Shown here: positions 1-8,595 of the stretch, in pieces
Layout of the letters: every line of letters starts with the position of its first letter
How positions within the stretch are numbered: the first letter of the stretch is position 1
NCBI GenBank assembly: GCA_030434875.1
Contig: JAUISW010000001.1
Location: 3,858,001-3,922,000, forward strand
DNA from: Lachnospiraceae bacterium C1.1
GTDB taxonomy: Bacteria; Bacillota; Clostridia; Lachnospirales; Lachnospiraceae
Length of the DNA: 64,000 bases
Direction of reading: 5' to 3'
Made by a program: the position numbers and the translations under genes
The notes under the pieces: generated by a model
The model's database searches: none
What the model saw: only the letters and a program-made list of their open reading frames with translations
What the model was told of the DNA's origin: nothing

Positions 1-1320
1 GATGAGGCAAGAGATTTAGGTATCGCAATGGTTCACCAGGAGCTTCAGCCGGTTCTGGACAGAAGTATTGCGGAAAACATGTATCTGGGTCGTTTCCCTG
101 TTCATAAATACGGTCCGCTTCAGGTGATAGACCACAAAAAGATGAATGAGGAAGCAGCTAAATGGCTTAAAGACCTGAAACTTGATTTCGATCCGAAAGC
201 GAAGCTTTCAACTCTTTCCATAGGTCAGATGCAGACAGTAGAAATTGCAAAAGCAGTTTCACAGAATGCCAGAATTGTTATATTTGATGAGCCTACTTCG
301 TCACTTTCGGATGCTGAGGTAGAGAATCTTTTCAGGATAATGAATGAGCTTCGTGACAGAGGCGTTTCGATGGTTTATATCTCACACAAGATGGATGAGA
401 TTAAGCGCATTTCGGATGACGTTCAGATAATGCGAGACGGAACCTATGTAGGAACCTGGCCTGCAGCTGAACTCACAACAGACCAGATCATTGCAAAGAT
501 GGTTGGACGTGAGCTTACGAATGTATATCCTAAGAGAGATAACAAGCCGGGAGATGTGATCTTAGAGGTTAAACATCTTTGCTCGATCCATGAGAATTCA
601 TTCCAGGATGTTTCATTTACTTTGAGAAAAGGTGAGATCCTTGGATTTGGTGGACTTGTAGGAGCCCAGAGAACTGAGCTTATGGAAGGTATCTTCGGAA
701 TCAGGCACATTGCATCCGGTGAAATCTGGATCAACGGCAAGAAGGTAGATATCAGGAAGCCTTCCCAGGCAATGAATGCCGGAATCGGGCTTATAACAGA
801 GGACAGACGTGGAAGCGGTATAGTCGGATGTCTTTCCATAAAGGACAATGTAGGTATTTCAATCTACAATAAGCATCTTAAGGCAGGAATCGTCCTTGAT
901 CACGGAACGATCAACAAGATCGTGGATGACAGCATTAAACAGCTGAGAATTAAGACACCGAGCATGCAGGAGCATATAGCAAACCTGTCCGGTGGTAACC
1001 AGCAGAAGGTTATAGTTGCAAGATGGCTTGCAAATGATCCTGATATCCTTATCATGGACGAGCCTACAAGAGGTATCGACGTAGGTGCCAAGTCCGAAAT
1101 TTACGATATCATGGCAGACCTTGCAAAACAGGGCAAGGCAATAATAATGATATCTTCTGAAATGGCAGAGCTTCTTGGAATGTCTGACAGAGTATATGTA
1201 ATGTGTGCGGGCAAACTCAGAGGTGAGATTAACAGACCTGAAGAAATGACTCAGGAGAGGGTAATGCATTTTGCAACGCAGTTCTCGGATGAGCAGGCTG
1301 ACGGGGCAAAAGCAGGCTGA
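1..1320 (+). CDS. mglA: Sugar ABC transporter ATP-binding protein, MglA/RbsA type (5' truncated by window)
   Basis: ATPase of a periplasmic-binding-protein-dependent sugar importer, probably galactose/methylgalactoside. The frame is open from base 1, so the N-terminal Walker A lies outside the window. Visible are the first-half signature-like LSIGQMQTVEIAKAV and Walker B IVIFDEPTSS, then a second complete-length ABC half with the degenerate P-loop region GGLVGAQRTEL, signature LSGGNQQKVIVARWL and Walker B ILIMDEPTRGIDVG. This tandem arrangement with a degenerate second P-loop is typical of the MglA/RbsA/AraG family. The permease mglC follows 68 bases downstream in the same direction, so the two are probably one operon whose binding-protein gene lies upstream. 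The exact sugar cannot be read from sequence; ribose or another monosaccharide is possible. Confidence 0.93.
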   Translation, partial: DEARDLGIAMVHQELQPVLDRSIAENMYLGRFPVHKYGPLQVIDHKKMNEEAAKWLKDLKLDFDPKAKLSTLSIGQMQTVEIAKAVSQNARIVIFDEPTSSLSDAEVENLFRIMNELRDRGVSMVYISHKMDEIKRISDDVQIMRDGTYVGTWPAAELTTDQIIAKMVGRELTNVYPKRDNKPGDVILEVKHLCSIHENSFQDVSFTLRKGEILGFGGLVGAQRTELMEGIFGIRHIASGEIWINGKKVDIRKPSQAMNAGIGLITEDRRGSGIVGCLSIKDNVGISIYNKHLKAGIVLDHGTINKIVDDSIKQLRIKTPSMQEHIANLSGGNQQKVIVARWLANDPDILIMDEPTRGIDVGAKSEIYDIMADLAKQGKAIIMISSEMAELLGMSDRVYVMCAGKLRGEINRPEEMTQERVMHFATQFSDEQADGAKAG

Positions 1321-1388
1321 TAACTGCTAAAAAATCATCGTCATGTACACCGTAAATCAAGCAGAGTAATGATAAAAAAGGAGACAAA

Positions 1389-2384
1389 ATGGAAAAGTCA
1401 AGTAACAAGAAAGTCACCGACTTCCTTATAAATAACGGCGTTATAATCATAATGGTTCTCTTGGTAATATATACATGTATTGCCTCCCCGAACTTCCTTT
1501 CAGCAAGTAACTTTAACAACATTCTTATGAACATGTCATTCCGTCTCGTTATCGCTCTTGGTATTGCAGGATGCGTTATAACAGCAGGCTGCGACCTCTC
1601 AGCAGGACGTATGATCGGTCTCGGCGGATGTATTGCAGGTACACTTTTGCAGAATATGGATTATGCAGGCAAATTCGCACTCTTTAAGAACATGCCTCCC
1701 CTTAATCCTTTTGTGGCACTTATTATCGTAGTATGTATCACAGGTTTCTTCGGAGCTATCACAGGTTTCTTCATCGCATACCTTTCAGTTCCTCCTTTCA
1801 TCGCTACACTGGCTATGATGGAAATCGTTTACGGACTTGATCTTATCTACACAGGTGCTTCACCTCTTGGTGGATTCACAACAGCTTACACAAGCTATGC
1901 ATCAGGAAGATTCTTAGGAATCAACATCCTTATCTGGATCGCTCTTATAATGGCAGCAATCACCTGGTTCATCTTCAACATGACCAGACATGGTAAGTAT
2001 ATGTATGCAATCGGTGGTAACCCGGTAGCAGCAGAAGTAGCCGGTGTTCCGGTTAAGACAACCCTCCTTCTTATCTACATGAAGGCAGCTATGTTCTATG
2101 GACTTGCAGGATTCATGCTTGGCGCAAAGTCAGGTGGTGCATCAGTTAACCTTGGTCTTGGTTACGAGATGGAAGCTATCGCAGCCTGCACAATCGGTGG
2201 TGTATCAGTTACAGGTGGACGTGGACGAGTTTCATCAGCATTCATCGGTGTTGCAGTATTCGAGCTCATGAAGGCAGCTCTCCAGTATCTCGGAGTTAAC
2301 GCTAACGCACAGTACATAGCACTCGGCGTAGTTATCTTCATCGCAATTTCACTTGATATCAGAAAGTATGTTGCTAAGAAGTAA
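1389..2384 (+). CDS. mglC: Sugar ABC transporter permease, MglC/RbsC type
   Basis: Inner-membrane permease of the sugar importer encoded with the ATPase upstream. It has 331 residues, close to the family norm, with about ten hydrophobic segments and the family-typical stretches ITAGCDLSAGRMIGL near residue 63 and CTIGGVSVTGGRGRVSSAFIGV near residue 260. The ATG at 1389 follows AAAAGGAGA at ideal spacing. The next feature is a strong terminator, so this is the last gene of the operon. Substrate assignment to galactosides rests on overall resemblance to MglC. Confidence 0.93.
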   Translation: MEKSSNKKVTDFLINNGVIIIMVLLVIYTCIASPNFLSASNFNNILMNMSFRLVIALGIAGCVITAGCDLSAGRMIGLGGCIAGTLLQNMDYAGKFALFKNMPPLNPFVALIIVVCITGFFGAITGFFIAYLSVPPFIATLAMMEIVYGLDLIYTGASPLGGFTTAYTSYASGRFLGINILIWIALIMAAITWFIFNMTRHGKYMYAIGGNPVAAEVAGVPVKTTLLLIYMKAAMFYGLAGFMLGAKSGGASVNLGLGYEMEAIAACTIGGVSVTGGRGRVSSAFIGVAVFELMKAALQYLGVNANAQYIALGVVIFIAISLDIRKYVAKK

Positions 2385-2454
2385 TTTTCAATAATAACTA
2401 ACATTTAAATAAGTAATCATCTAAAATTTTTCTCATAAATCTAATTTTCCTAAA

Positions 2455-2491
2455 TCAGCCTCCGGTAATTATGCCGGGGGCTGAATTTTTT
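2455..2491 (+). terminator. Rho-independent terminator after mglC
   Basis: Inverted repeat TCAGCCTCCGG / CCGGGGGCTGA separated by a short loop and followed by TTTTTT. It closes the sugar transporter operon. Confidence 0.88.
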
Positions 2492-2503
2492 GCCCCTTAA
2501 AGG

Positions 2504-2546
2504 TTGACATTTTGAACTTTCATATATATAATTGGGAACTGTTCCC
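2504..2546 (+). promoter_or_regulatory. Sigma-A promoter with overlapping palindromic operator for the zinc operon
   Basis: TTGACA at 2504-2509 and TATAAT at 2527-2532 with a 17-base spacer form a consensus promoter. Immediately after the -10 element, covering the expected start of transcription, is the perfect palindrome GGGAACTGTTCCC (2534-2546). The promoter faces the Fur-family gene at 2612 and the znu genes. I infer that the palindrome is the operator for a regulator, possibly the Fur-family protein itself, although it does not look like the classical AT-rich Zur box. Confidence 0.75.
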
Positions 2547-2611
2547 AGATTCGCTTCGGCGATCAAAAATCTGATAAAACAGCTTAGAATAAAGTATTAA
2601 AAGGTTAGACA

Positions 2612-3034
2612 ATGACAACAAGGTCAAAATATAAAACTAAACAAAGAGAATTTCTGATCGATTTTTTCAAGAGTAAACCGGGCGAACATATCACAGCCGG
2701 AGACGTATGCGAATATTTTAAGGAGCAGGGATGTTCGATAGGACAGTCCACGATATACCGGCACCTGGAAAGCCTGGTGGATGACGGCATTATCAATAAG
2801 TACATAATCGACTGCAACAGTCCTGCATGCTTTGAATATATGGGCGAGAGCAGTCATGAGGAATGTGAATGCTGTTTTCACTGCAAATGCGAAAAATGCG
2901 GTAAACTGATACATCTTCATTGCGAGGAACTCGAGGAGATCAGAGAGCATTTAAGTAAAGAACATAAATTTAAGCTGAATCCGATGAGAACAGTTTTCTA
3001 CGGAGTCTGCGAAGAATGTGCGGATAAAGAATAA
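2612..3034 (+). CDS. Fur-family transcriptional regulator, probably zinc-responsive (Zur-like)
   Basis: Metal-sensing repressor of 140 residues, normal for Fur/Zur/PerR proteins. The N-terminal winged helix includes SIGQSTIYRHLESLVDDGII, the recognition-helix region of the family. The C-terminal part carries HSSHEECECCFHCKCEKC-like clustered Cys/His followed by KLIHLHC and a terminal CEEC; the paired CXXC motifs fit the structural zinc site of the family. It lies directly upstream of znuA, znuC and znuB, on the same strand and behind the consensus promoter at 2504, which argues for Zur rather than iron-Fur or PerR. The unusually Cys-rich segment around residues 84-95 is an oddity and may add a metal site. 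Confidence 0.88.
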   Translation: MTTRSKYKTKQREFLIDFFKSKPGEHITAGDVCEYFKEQGCSIGQSTIYRHLESLVDDGIINKYIIDCNSPACFEYMGESSHEECECCFHCKCEKCGKLIHLHCEELEEIREHLSKEHKFKLNPMRTVFYGVCEECADKE

Positions 3035-3056
3035 AGAAAAATGAAAGGAGGAGAAA

Positions 3057-3200
3057 ATGAATAAGAAGCTTTTTGCCGGAATATTTGCAGCCATATTTAT
3101 TATGACAGTTTTTTTCTCCTGCCTTTTTATCGCAGAAGAGATAAATCATGAATGCAGCGGCGCTGAGCGAACCTGTAAAAGAAACTCTCGTGACTTATAA
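3057..3200 (+). CDS. Small membrane-anchored Cys/His peptide in zinc operon (47 aa)
   Basis: A 47-codon ORF begins with ATG seven bases after GGAGGAG, only 22 bases after the regulator gene, so it is likely translated. It has a hydrophobic stretch (residues 5-26) ending in IAEEINHECSG and then a basic tail with one more Cys. Small peptides ending in a H-x-C motif occur in Firmicutes metal loci; here the region after ECSG looks degraded (AERTCKRNSRDL), suggesting a frameshifted or shortened version. A role in zinc handling is inferred from position only. Confidence 0.5.
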   Translation: MNKKLFAGIFAAIFIMTVFFSCLFIAEEINHECSGAERTCKRNSRDL

Positions 3201-3289
3201 AGTGAGAATGGATAATTAAATATTTTCAGAGATTTACAGAAGAAAAAATATCATGGAAATATCACTTAAAACACGGAGGATTTATAAAA

Positions 3290-4396
3290 ATGAAAAAGTA
3301 TATCAGTTTTTTTATTGCAGCAATGATGGCAATGGGTGCAATTACAGGATGCGGACAGAAAGCTGCATCAGAGAGTGCAGCGACAGGAGCAGCAGATGTG
3401 ACAGAGCTTCTTTCAGAAGCAGCAACAGAAACAGCAGGAACAGAGACCGCTGACGCCGGAGACAAAATAGAGATAGTAACAACAATTTTCCCGGAATATG
3501 ACTGGGTAGAAAATATACTCGGAGACAAGGCTGACAATGCAGAAGTTACAATGCTCCTCGATAATGGTGTGGATCTGCACAGCTACCAGCCGTCTGCAGA
3601 AGATATCATGAAGATCTCAACCTGTGATTTATTTGTATATGTCGGAGGCGAGTCTGATGCATGGGTAGATGATGCGCTTAAGGAAGCAGTAAATAAAGAC
3701 ATGAAGGTTGTAAATCTTCTCGATGTGCTCGGAGAAAGCGTTAAGGAAGAGGAAGTTGTTGAGGGAATGCAGGCCGAGGATCATGAGCATGAAGAAGATG
3801 CTGATGAGCATGATCACGAGGAGGATGCTGACGAGCACGATCATGAAGAGGGTGAAGTTGAGTACGACGAGCACGTATGGCTTTCGCTCAAAAACAGCCA
3901 GATCCTTGTAAACGCTCTTTCCGAGTCACTTCAGTCCATAGATGCAGCAAATGCGGAAAGCTACAAGGCAAATGCAGAAGCTTATAATGAAAAGCTTGCA
4001 GCTCTGGATGCTGAATATCAGAAAACAGTTGATGAAGCTTCTGTAAAGACAGTTCTTTTCGGAGACAGATTCCCTTTCAGATATCTTGTCGATGATTACG
4101 GACTTTCATATTATGCAGCATTTGTAGGATGTTCCGCAGAAACAGAAGCAAGCTTCGAGACGATCACTTTCCTTTCACAGAAGGTTGATGAGCTTTCACT
4201 TAAGGCTGTTCTTACGATTGAGGGAAACGATCACAGAATAGCAGATACAATAGTTTCAAATACGAAGACAAAGGATCAGAAAGTCCTCACGTTGGATTCC
4301 ATGCAGGCCACAACATCTAAAGATGTAGAAAACGGCACTACATATTATTCAATTATGGAGAATAATCTTTCTGTTCTTAAAGAGGCACTGAACTAA
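3290..4396 (+). CDS. znuA: Zinc ABC transporter substrate-binding lipoprotein
   Basis: Extracellular metal-binding protein of a cluster A-I ABC importer. The N-terminus is a lipoprotein signal (hydrophobic run then ITGCG, Cys 21). Zinc ligands of the family are visible: HSYQPSAEDI, the conserved histidine at EHVWLSLKN, and late acidic residues. Between about residues 162 and 190 is a His/Asp/Glu-rich loop with repeated EHDHEEDAD units, a hallmark of zinc rather than manganese binding proteins. RBS ACGGAGG sits before the ATG. Together with znuC and znuB it forms a complete importer, co-transcribed behind the Fur-family regulator. Confidence 0.93.
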   Translation: MKKYISFFIAAMMAMGAITGCGQKAASESAATGAADVTELLSEAATETAGTETADAGDKIEIVTTIFPEYDWVENILGDKADNAEVTMLLDNGVDLHSYQPSAEDIMKISTCDLFVYVGGESDAWVDDALKEAVNKDMKVVNLLDVLGESVKEEEVVEGMQAEDHEHEEDADEHDHEEDADEHDHEEGEVEYDEHVWLSLKNSQILVNALSESLQSIDAANAESYKANAEAYNEKLAALDAEYQKTVDEASVKTVLFGDRFPFRYLVDDYGLSYYAAFVGCSAETEASFETITFLSQKVDELSLKAVLTIEGNDHRIADTIVSNTKTKDQKVLTLDSMQATTSKDVENGTTYYSIMENNLSVLKEALN

Positions 4397-4411
4397 GGAG
4401 GCCAGAAATAA

Positions 4412-5167
4412 ATGTCACTCTTAACCATTCAGAATCTGTCGCTTGGATATGATTCACGTGTAATTGTGGATAATCTGAATTTTACCGTTAATGCAGGAGA
4501 TTATTTATGCATCATCGGAGAAAATGGTTCCGGAAAATCTACACTAATGAAAACTTTACTTAACTTAAAGGAACCTGTGGGCGGTCAGATTCTGATTGGT
4601 GACGGGCTTAAAAAGAACGAGATTGGCTATCTCCCACAGCAGACACTGGTTCAGAAGGATTTCCCGGCATCGGTAAGAGAAATAGTAATGTCTGGATTTC
4701 AGGGACATTGCGGCTTAAGACCTTTTTATACAAAGGAAGAAAAAATGCTGGCGGATGAAAATATGGACAGGATGAGGATCCGTAAGCTTGCAGACCGCTG
4801 CTACAGAAATCTTTCGGGAGGACAGCAGCAGAGGGTACTTCTTGCAAGAGCGCTCTGCGCAACGAGAAAAGTTCTCTTGCTTGATGAGCCTGTTTCGGGA
4901 CTTGATCCTAAGGTGACATCGGAAATGTATTCACTTATTAAAGAACTTAATCGTGAGGGAATCACGATAATAATGATATCTCATGACATAGCTGCTGCAA
5001 TCCGCTATGCAAGCCATATCCTTCACATTGGAAAGACCGTATTCTTCGGGGAAACAGAAGAGTATATGAGAAGTGATCTGGGAAAATTTTTCCTAATGCA
5101 GCAAAATTATGACGTAGGAATAGATATAGCTGATATAAAAGATTTAGAAGGCGGTGAGCGTAAATGA
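4412..5167 (+). CDS. znuC: Zinc ABC transporter ATP-binding protein
   Basis: Cytoplasmic ATPase of the zinc importer, 251 residues. Walker A GENGSGKST, Q-loop region YLPQQ, signature LSGGQQQRVLLARAL, Walker B VLLLDEPVSGLD and the H-loop ISHD are all intact. It begins 15 bases after znuA behind AAGGAGG and its stop codon overlaps the znuB start in ATGA, which implies translational coupling. Confidence 0.95.
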   Translation: MSLLTIQNLSLGYDSRVIVDNLNFTVNAGDYLCIIGENGSGKSTLMKTLLNLKEPVGGQILIGDGLKKNEIGYLPQQTLVQKDFPASVREIVMSGFQGHCGLRPFYTKEEKMLADENMDRMRIRKLADRCYRNLSGGQQQRVLLARALCATRKVLLLDEPVSGLDPKVTSEMYSLIKELNREGITIIMISHDIAAAIRYASHILHIGKTVFFGETEEYMRSDLGKFFLMQQNYDVGIDIADIKDLEGGERK

Positions 5168-6003
5168 TAGAAAAGATTGCAATGTATATGCAGTATCCTT
5201 TTGTAAGATACGCTTTAATAGTTGGAGTTCTCATTGCGCTCTGCTCATCGCTTCTTGGTGTGACACTGGTACTTAAGCGATTCTCATTTATCGGAGACGG
5301 ACTTTCGCATGTGGCTTTCGGCGCTATTTCTATAGCTTCTGTGCTGAACCTTTCCAATAATATGATACTGGTGCTTCCGATAACGATCATCAGTGCGGTG
5401 CTCCTTTTGAGAACCGGACAGAATGCAAAGATAAAGGGTGATGCAGCGATAGCAATGATATCGGTCGGTGCACTGGCCTTTGGTTATCTGCTGATGAATA
5501 TTTTCTCGACATCTTCTAATTTATCGGGAGATGTCTGCAGTACGCTTTTCGGATCTACTTCGATACTTACACTTACGGAATGGGAAGTATGGCTCTGTAT
5601 AGCTCTTTCCATTGCAGTAGTTATAATTTTTATTCTTTTTTATAATAAGATATTTGCAGTTACTTTTGATGAAAACTTTGCAAAAGCAACAGGCACAAAA
5701 GCGGATAATTACAACCTGCTGATAGCAGTTATCATTGCGGTGATAATCGTACTTGCGATGAACCTCGTGGGATCACTTTTGATCTCGGCACTGGTTATTT
5801 TCCCGGCGCTTTCGGCCATGAGGATCTTCAGAAGTTTTAAGATGGTAACAATGTTCTCAGCGATTTTATCGGTAATATGTGCATTTGCCGGAATATTGAT
5901 CTCGATACTTGCGGGAACACCGGTCGGCTCTACAATAGTTGCTGTTGATGTAGTTGCTTTTGCTCTTTGCAGCCTTGCAGGCATAGCACGAGGAGATGCA
6001 TAA
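5164..6003 (+). CDS. znuB: Zinc ABC transporter permease
   Basis: Membrane component of the zinc importer, 279 residues with about eight hydrophobic helices and the family stretches GDGLSHVAFGAI near residue 44 and VGSLLISALVIFPALSAMRI near residue 200. The start ATG overlaps the znuC stop by four bases. It is the last intact gene of the zinc operon; a broken lipoprotein gene starts five bases later. Confidence 0.94.
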   Translation: MIEKIAMYMQYPFVRYALIVGVLIALCSSLLGVTLVLKRFSFIGDGLSHVAFGAISIASVLNLSNNMILVLPITIISAVLLLRTGQNAKIKGDAAIAMISVGALAFGYLLMNIFSTSSNLSGDVCSTLFGSTSILTLTEWEVWLCIALSIAVVIIFILFYNKIFAVTFDENFAKATGTKADNYNLLIAVIIAVIIVLAMNLVGSLLISALVIFPALSAMRIFRSFKMVTMFSAILSVICAFAGILISILAGTPVGSTIVAVDVVAFALCSLAGIARGDA

Positions 6004-6007
6004 ATTT

Positions 6008-6191
6008 ATGATGATAAAAAAATTAGCAGCCGTTTTATCGGCTTTGATGATTTTTTCAATGACTGCCTGTGCGAGTACTGGTGAGGGCGCTCCGGCTCCG
6101 GAGGTTACAGATCACCGTAGTAGGCACTTTCGACACCTATGAGCAGGACGGCTACACCTACGCCACCCTCCGCAACGCTGAAATCCTATAA
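6008..6191 (+). pseudogene. Remnant of a small lipoprotein gene after znuB
   Basis: The frame starting at 6008 encodes a typical lipoprotein signal (KKLAAVLSALMIFSMTAC) then stops at 6142 after a run of Arg and His that looks out of frame. A one-base shift near 6115 restores a reading ITVVGTFDTYEQDGYTYATL that ends at 6191. The second half is clearly more GC-rich than its neighbours. I read this as the signal of one gene joined, by deletion or frameshift, to the tail of the same or another gene. It may once have been the last zinc-operon gene. Confidence 0.6.
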
Positions 6192-6240
6192 CCCCACTTT
6201 TTCTATCATATTTGAGGCACATCTGTGTTATAATCTAACT

Positions 6241-7326
6241 ATGGAATCGAAAAGAAAAAAACATTTGATATATCCCGATATTGCTAGGGGAATCGGCATT
6301 ATACTCGTAGTGCTGGCGCATATAGAATATATATCGCTGCCAGCCAGAAATTTCATCGTATCATTTCATATGCCGTTGTTTTTTGTTATCTCCGGAATAC
6401 TCTTAAATTTTATAGCGGAAGAAAAAAAAGACCTTAAGGAAACAGCTTCAAAAAAGGCAAAAGGAATGCTTTTGCCTTACCTGTATTTTTCACTTATAGA
6501 TACAGTTTTTTTCCTGGGGTATGCTTTGATCACGGGTCAGGCGGATCCTGTAAGTTCAATGATCTCTAACCTGACAAATACTGTAACACTTTACGGAATA
6601 TCAGTACTCTGGTTTTTGCCGGCTCTGTATGGATCGGAAATGCTTTTTCTCCTATTGAGAAAGAAGACTGCGAAACCGGTTACGGGGCTGATTGTTGTAG
6701 CTTTGACGGCAGCGGTAATCGTGCTAAACAATATCCTGGCTTTTGCGAATGTTTTATATGGGACAAACATGGCATTTGCCATATTTCATCTTTTTGCAGT
6801 TGCGATCCTTCGAATGATCTTTTGTACGTTATTTCTGGCTGCAGGTTATTTCGCTTATCCGCTCATGCGCAAATATCTTTTTAGGAAGGGGATTTTCAGT
6901 CTGGTGACTGGGCTGCTCCTTATGCTGATCTGTTTTTTTATCAGTCAGCTTAACGGTGTTACGGATCTGCATTACCTCGTATTTAACAATATTTTTCTCT
7001 ATTTGATATCTTCTTTCAGCGGGGTATTTGGAAGCATGGCGATAAGTATTGCCATAGGAAGTTTCCCGACAAATATTTTCAGGAAAATGATCATTTTTTA
7101 CGGAAGAAATTCGCTGACGGTGATGGTAACACATCTGGATTTTTATATAATGTATTTTGCCGAGGTCGGAGGCCTGCACTTTACTAAGCCGCTTCTTGAC
7201 ACACCGGTGCATGATCCTTTGCTGTCAGTGCTTTCATTGATATTTGTTCTAATTGCGGAAGTTTTTGTTATAGTTTTTATAAATCGTTTCTGTCCTTTCC
7301 TTATCGGAAAGAAGAAACAGGGCTAA
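6241..7326 (+). CDS. Acyltransferase 3-family integral membrane protein
   Basis: Membrane acyltransferase, 361 residues from the chosen ATG. The N-terminus YPDIARGIGIILVVLAH and FHMPLFFVISGILL contain the arginine and histidine motifs typical of acyltransferase 3 proteins (O-acetylation of polysaccharides or similar), followed by about ten hydrophobic helices. An upstream in-frame extension to 6139 overlaps the lipoprotein remnant and is unlikely. The ATG at 6241 has no clear RBS and a TATAAT lies only ten bases before it, so the transcript could be leaderless or nearly so. The acceptor substrate is unknown. Confidence 0.8.
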   Translation: MESKRKKHLIYPDIARGIGIILVVLAHIEYISLPARNFIVSFHMPLFFVISGILLNFIAEEKKDLKETASKKAKGMLLPYLYFSLIDTVFFLGYALITGQADPVSSMISNLTNTVTLYGISVLWFLPALYGSEMLFLLLRKKTAKPVTGLIVVALTAAVIVLNNILAFANVLYGTNMAFAIFHLFAVAILRMIFCTLFLAAGYFAYPLMRKYLFRKGIFSLVTGLLLMLICFFISQLNGVTDLHYLVFNNIFLYLISSFSGVFGSMAISIAIGSFPTNIFRKMIIFYGRNSLTVMVTHLDFYIMYFAEVGGLHFTKPLLDTPVHDPLLSVLSLIFVLIAEVFVIVFINRFCPFLIGKKKQG

Positions 7327-7352
7327 ATAAGTCTTAAAAAAGGGGGAAGACT

Positions 7353-7739
7353 ATGAACAATGAAGAACTTTTGAAGGAACTTTTAGAGGAAACAAGGAAA
7401 AATGCAAAATATCAGAAGAGGACGATGCAGATCCTGTTCGGACTCTTTCTTATTTTACTGGTGGCTGCTATCGTGATATTGCCGCAGGTATATGGAATAC
7501 TTGCATCGGCAAAGGGGATTGTGACGCAGGCTGAGTCAAGTCTTCTGCAGATCAATGAAATGACAGCTTCCATTACGGAAACAAGCCGGAACTTAAACAA
7601 CATGGTATCGCAGAATGCCGCTCCGCTTGCTGATTCAATGTCGAAGCTTCAGAATATTGATTTTGACGGACTCAATCAGGCGATCAGCGATCTGCAGGCA
7701 GCTGTAGGTCCTTTTGCAAAGGTCATGAAGGCATTTTGA
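7353..7739 (+). CDS. Small single-pass membrane protein with coiled-coil domain
   Basis: 128 residues: charged N-terminus (about 25 residues), one strong membrane helix (residues 27-50) and an external or cytoplasmic amphipathic stretch rich in Ser, Asn, Gln and hydrophobic heptads (residues 55-125). RBS AAGGGGGAAG precedes the ATG. It follows the acyltransferase by 27 bases and may be co-transcribed. No family recognised; similar short 'methyl-accepting-like' helical proteins are common in Lachnospiraceae. Confidence 0.65.
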   Translation: MNNEELLKELLEETRKNAKYQKRTMQILFGLFLILLVAAIVILPQVYGILASAKGIVTQAESSLLQINEMTASITETSRNLNNMVSQNAAPLADSMSKLQNIDFDGLNQAISDLQAAVGPFAKVMKAF

Positions 7740-7829
7740 TCGTGAATAAAAGCTCATATACAATTATTTGATGAATTGTGCTATGATAAGAATAATGTTA
7801 ATTATTTGTAAGTTAGTAAAGGAAGTAGT

Positions 7830-8531
7830 ATGCAGGAAAAAAATCAAGACAGACCGATAGTTATCGGAATAGCAGGAGGAACAGGTTCAGGAAAGTCGAC
7901 TTTCACCAACAGATTAAAGGAAATGTTTGGAGATAGTGTGACGGTTCTTTATCATGATAATTATTACAGAGCTCATGATGACCTGCCTTTCGAGGAAAGA
8001 AAGAAGATAAACTATGATCATCCGTCAGCTTTTGAAACAGATCTTCTGATCGAGCATTTAAGAGAGCTGAAGAATGGACATACGATACATTGTCCGGTTT
8101 ATGATTATTCGAAGCATAACAGGTCTGAAGAAGTTGTTGAAGTACATCCGAGCAGGATAATCCTTCTCGAGGGAATCCTGGTTCTTGCGGATGACAGACT
8201 GAGAAATCTCATGGATATCAGAATTTTTGTTGATGCAGCAGCAGATGAGAGAATCCTTCGCCGCGTCCAGAGAGATACGAAAGAGCGCGGAAGAGATATT
8301 GAGAATATCATTGATCAGTATCTGCAGACTGTAAAGCCCATGCATTATCTCTATGTAGAGCCTACAAAAATGTATGCGGATATTGTTACAAACAGCGGAA
8401 AGAATGACGTTGCGCTCGACCTCATAGCGACTAAGATACAGGCAATCCTTGACGGGGGAAGCGTAGCGGCAAGGAAAGACAGCTACAGCGCTGAGGGTTA
8501 TTTTGCAGAGGCAATGAAGTCATTGGAGTGA
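7830..8531 (+). CDS. udk: Uridine/cytidine kinase
   Basis: Phosphorylates uridine and cytidine in pyrimidine salvage. Walker A GGTGSGKST lies at residues 15-23, the substrate region has YHDNYYR and YDHPSAFETDLL, and the family motifs YDYSKHNR, LLEGILVL and RRVQRDTKERGRD follow. The length of 233 residues is slightly above the usual 205-215 because of a short C-terminal extension. RBS AAAGGAAG precedes the ATG. Confidence 0.94.
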   Translation: MQEKNQDRPIVIGIAGGTGSGKSTFTNRLKEMFGDSVTVLYHDNYYRAHDDLPFEERKKINYDHPSAFETDLLIEHLRELKNGHTIHCPVYDYSKHNRSEEVVEVHPSRIILLEGILVLADDRLRNLMDIRIFVDAAADERILRRVQRDTKERGRDIENIIDQYLQTVKPMHYLYVEPTKMYADIVTNSGKNDVALDLIATKIQAILDGGSVAARKDSYSAEGYFAEAMKSLE

Positions 8532-8595
8532 CCAGTGTATAGACACATATAAACATGTGTTTATAGAGGAGGAAATATAAAAGGAGAGTGGGATT

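Noticed and set aside
859..1269. 136-codon minus-strand ORF inside mglA
   Set aside because: Antisense shadow of a clearly conserved ATPase; no RBS and no family pattern.
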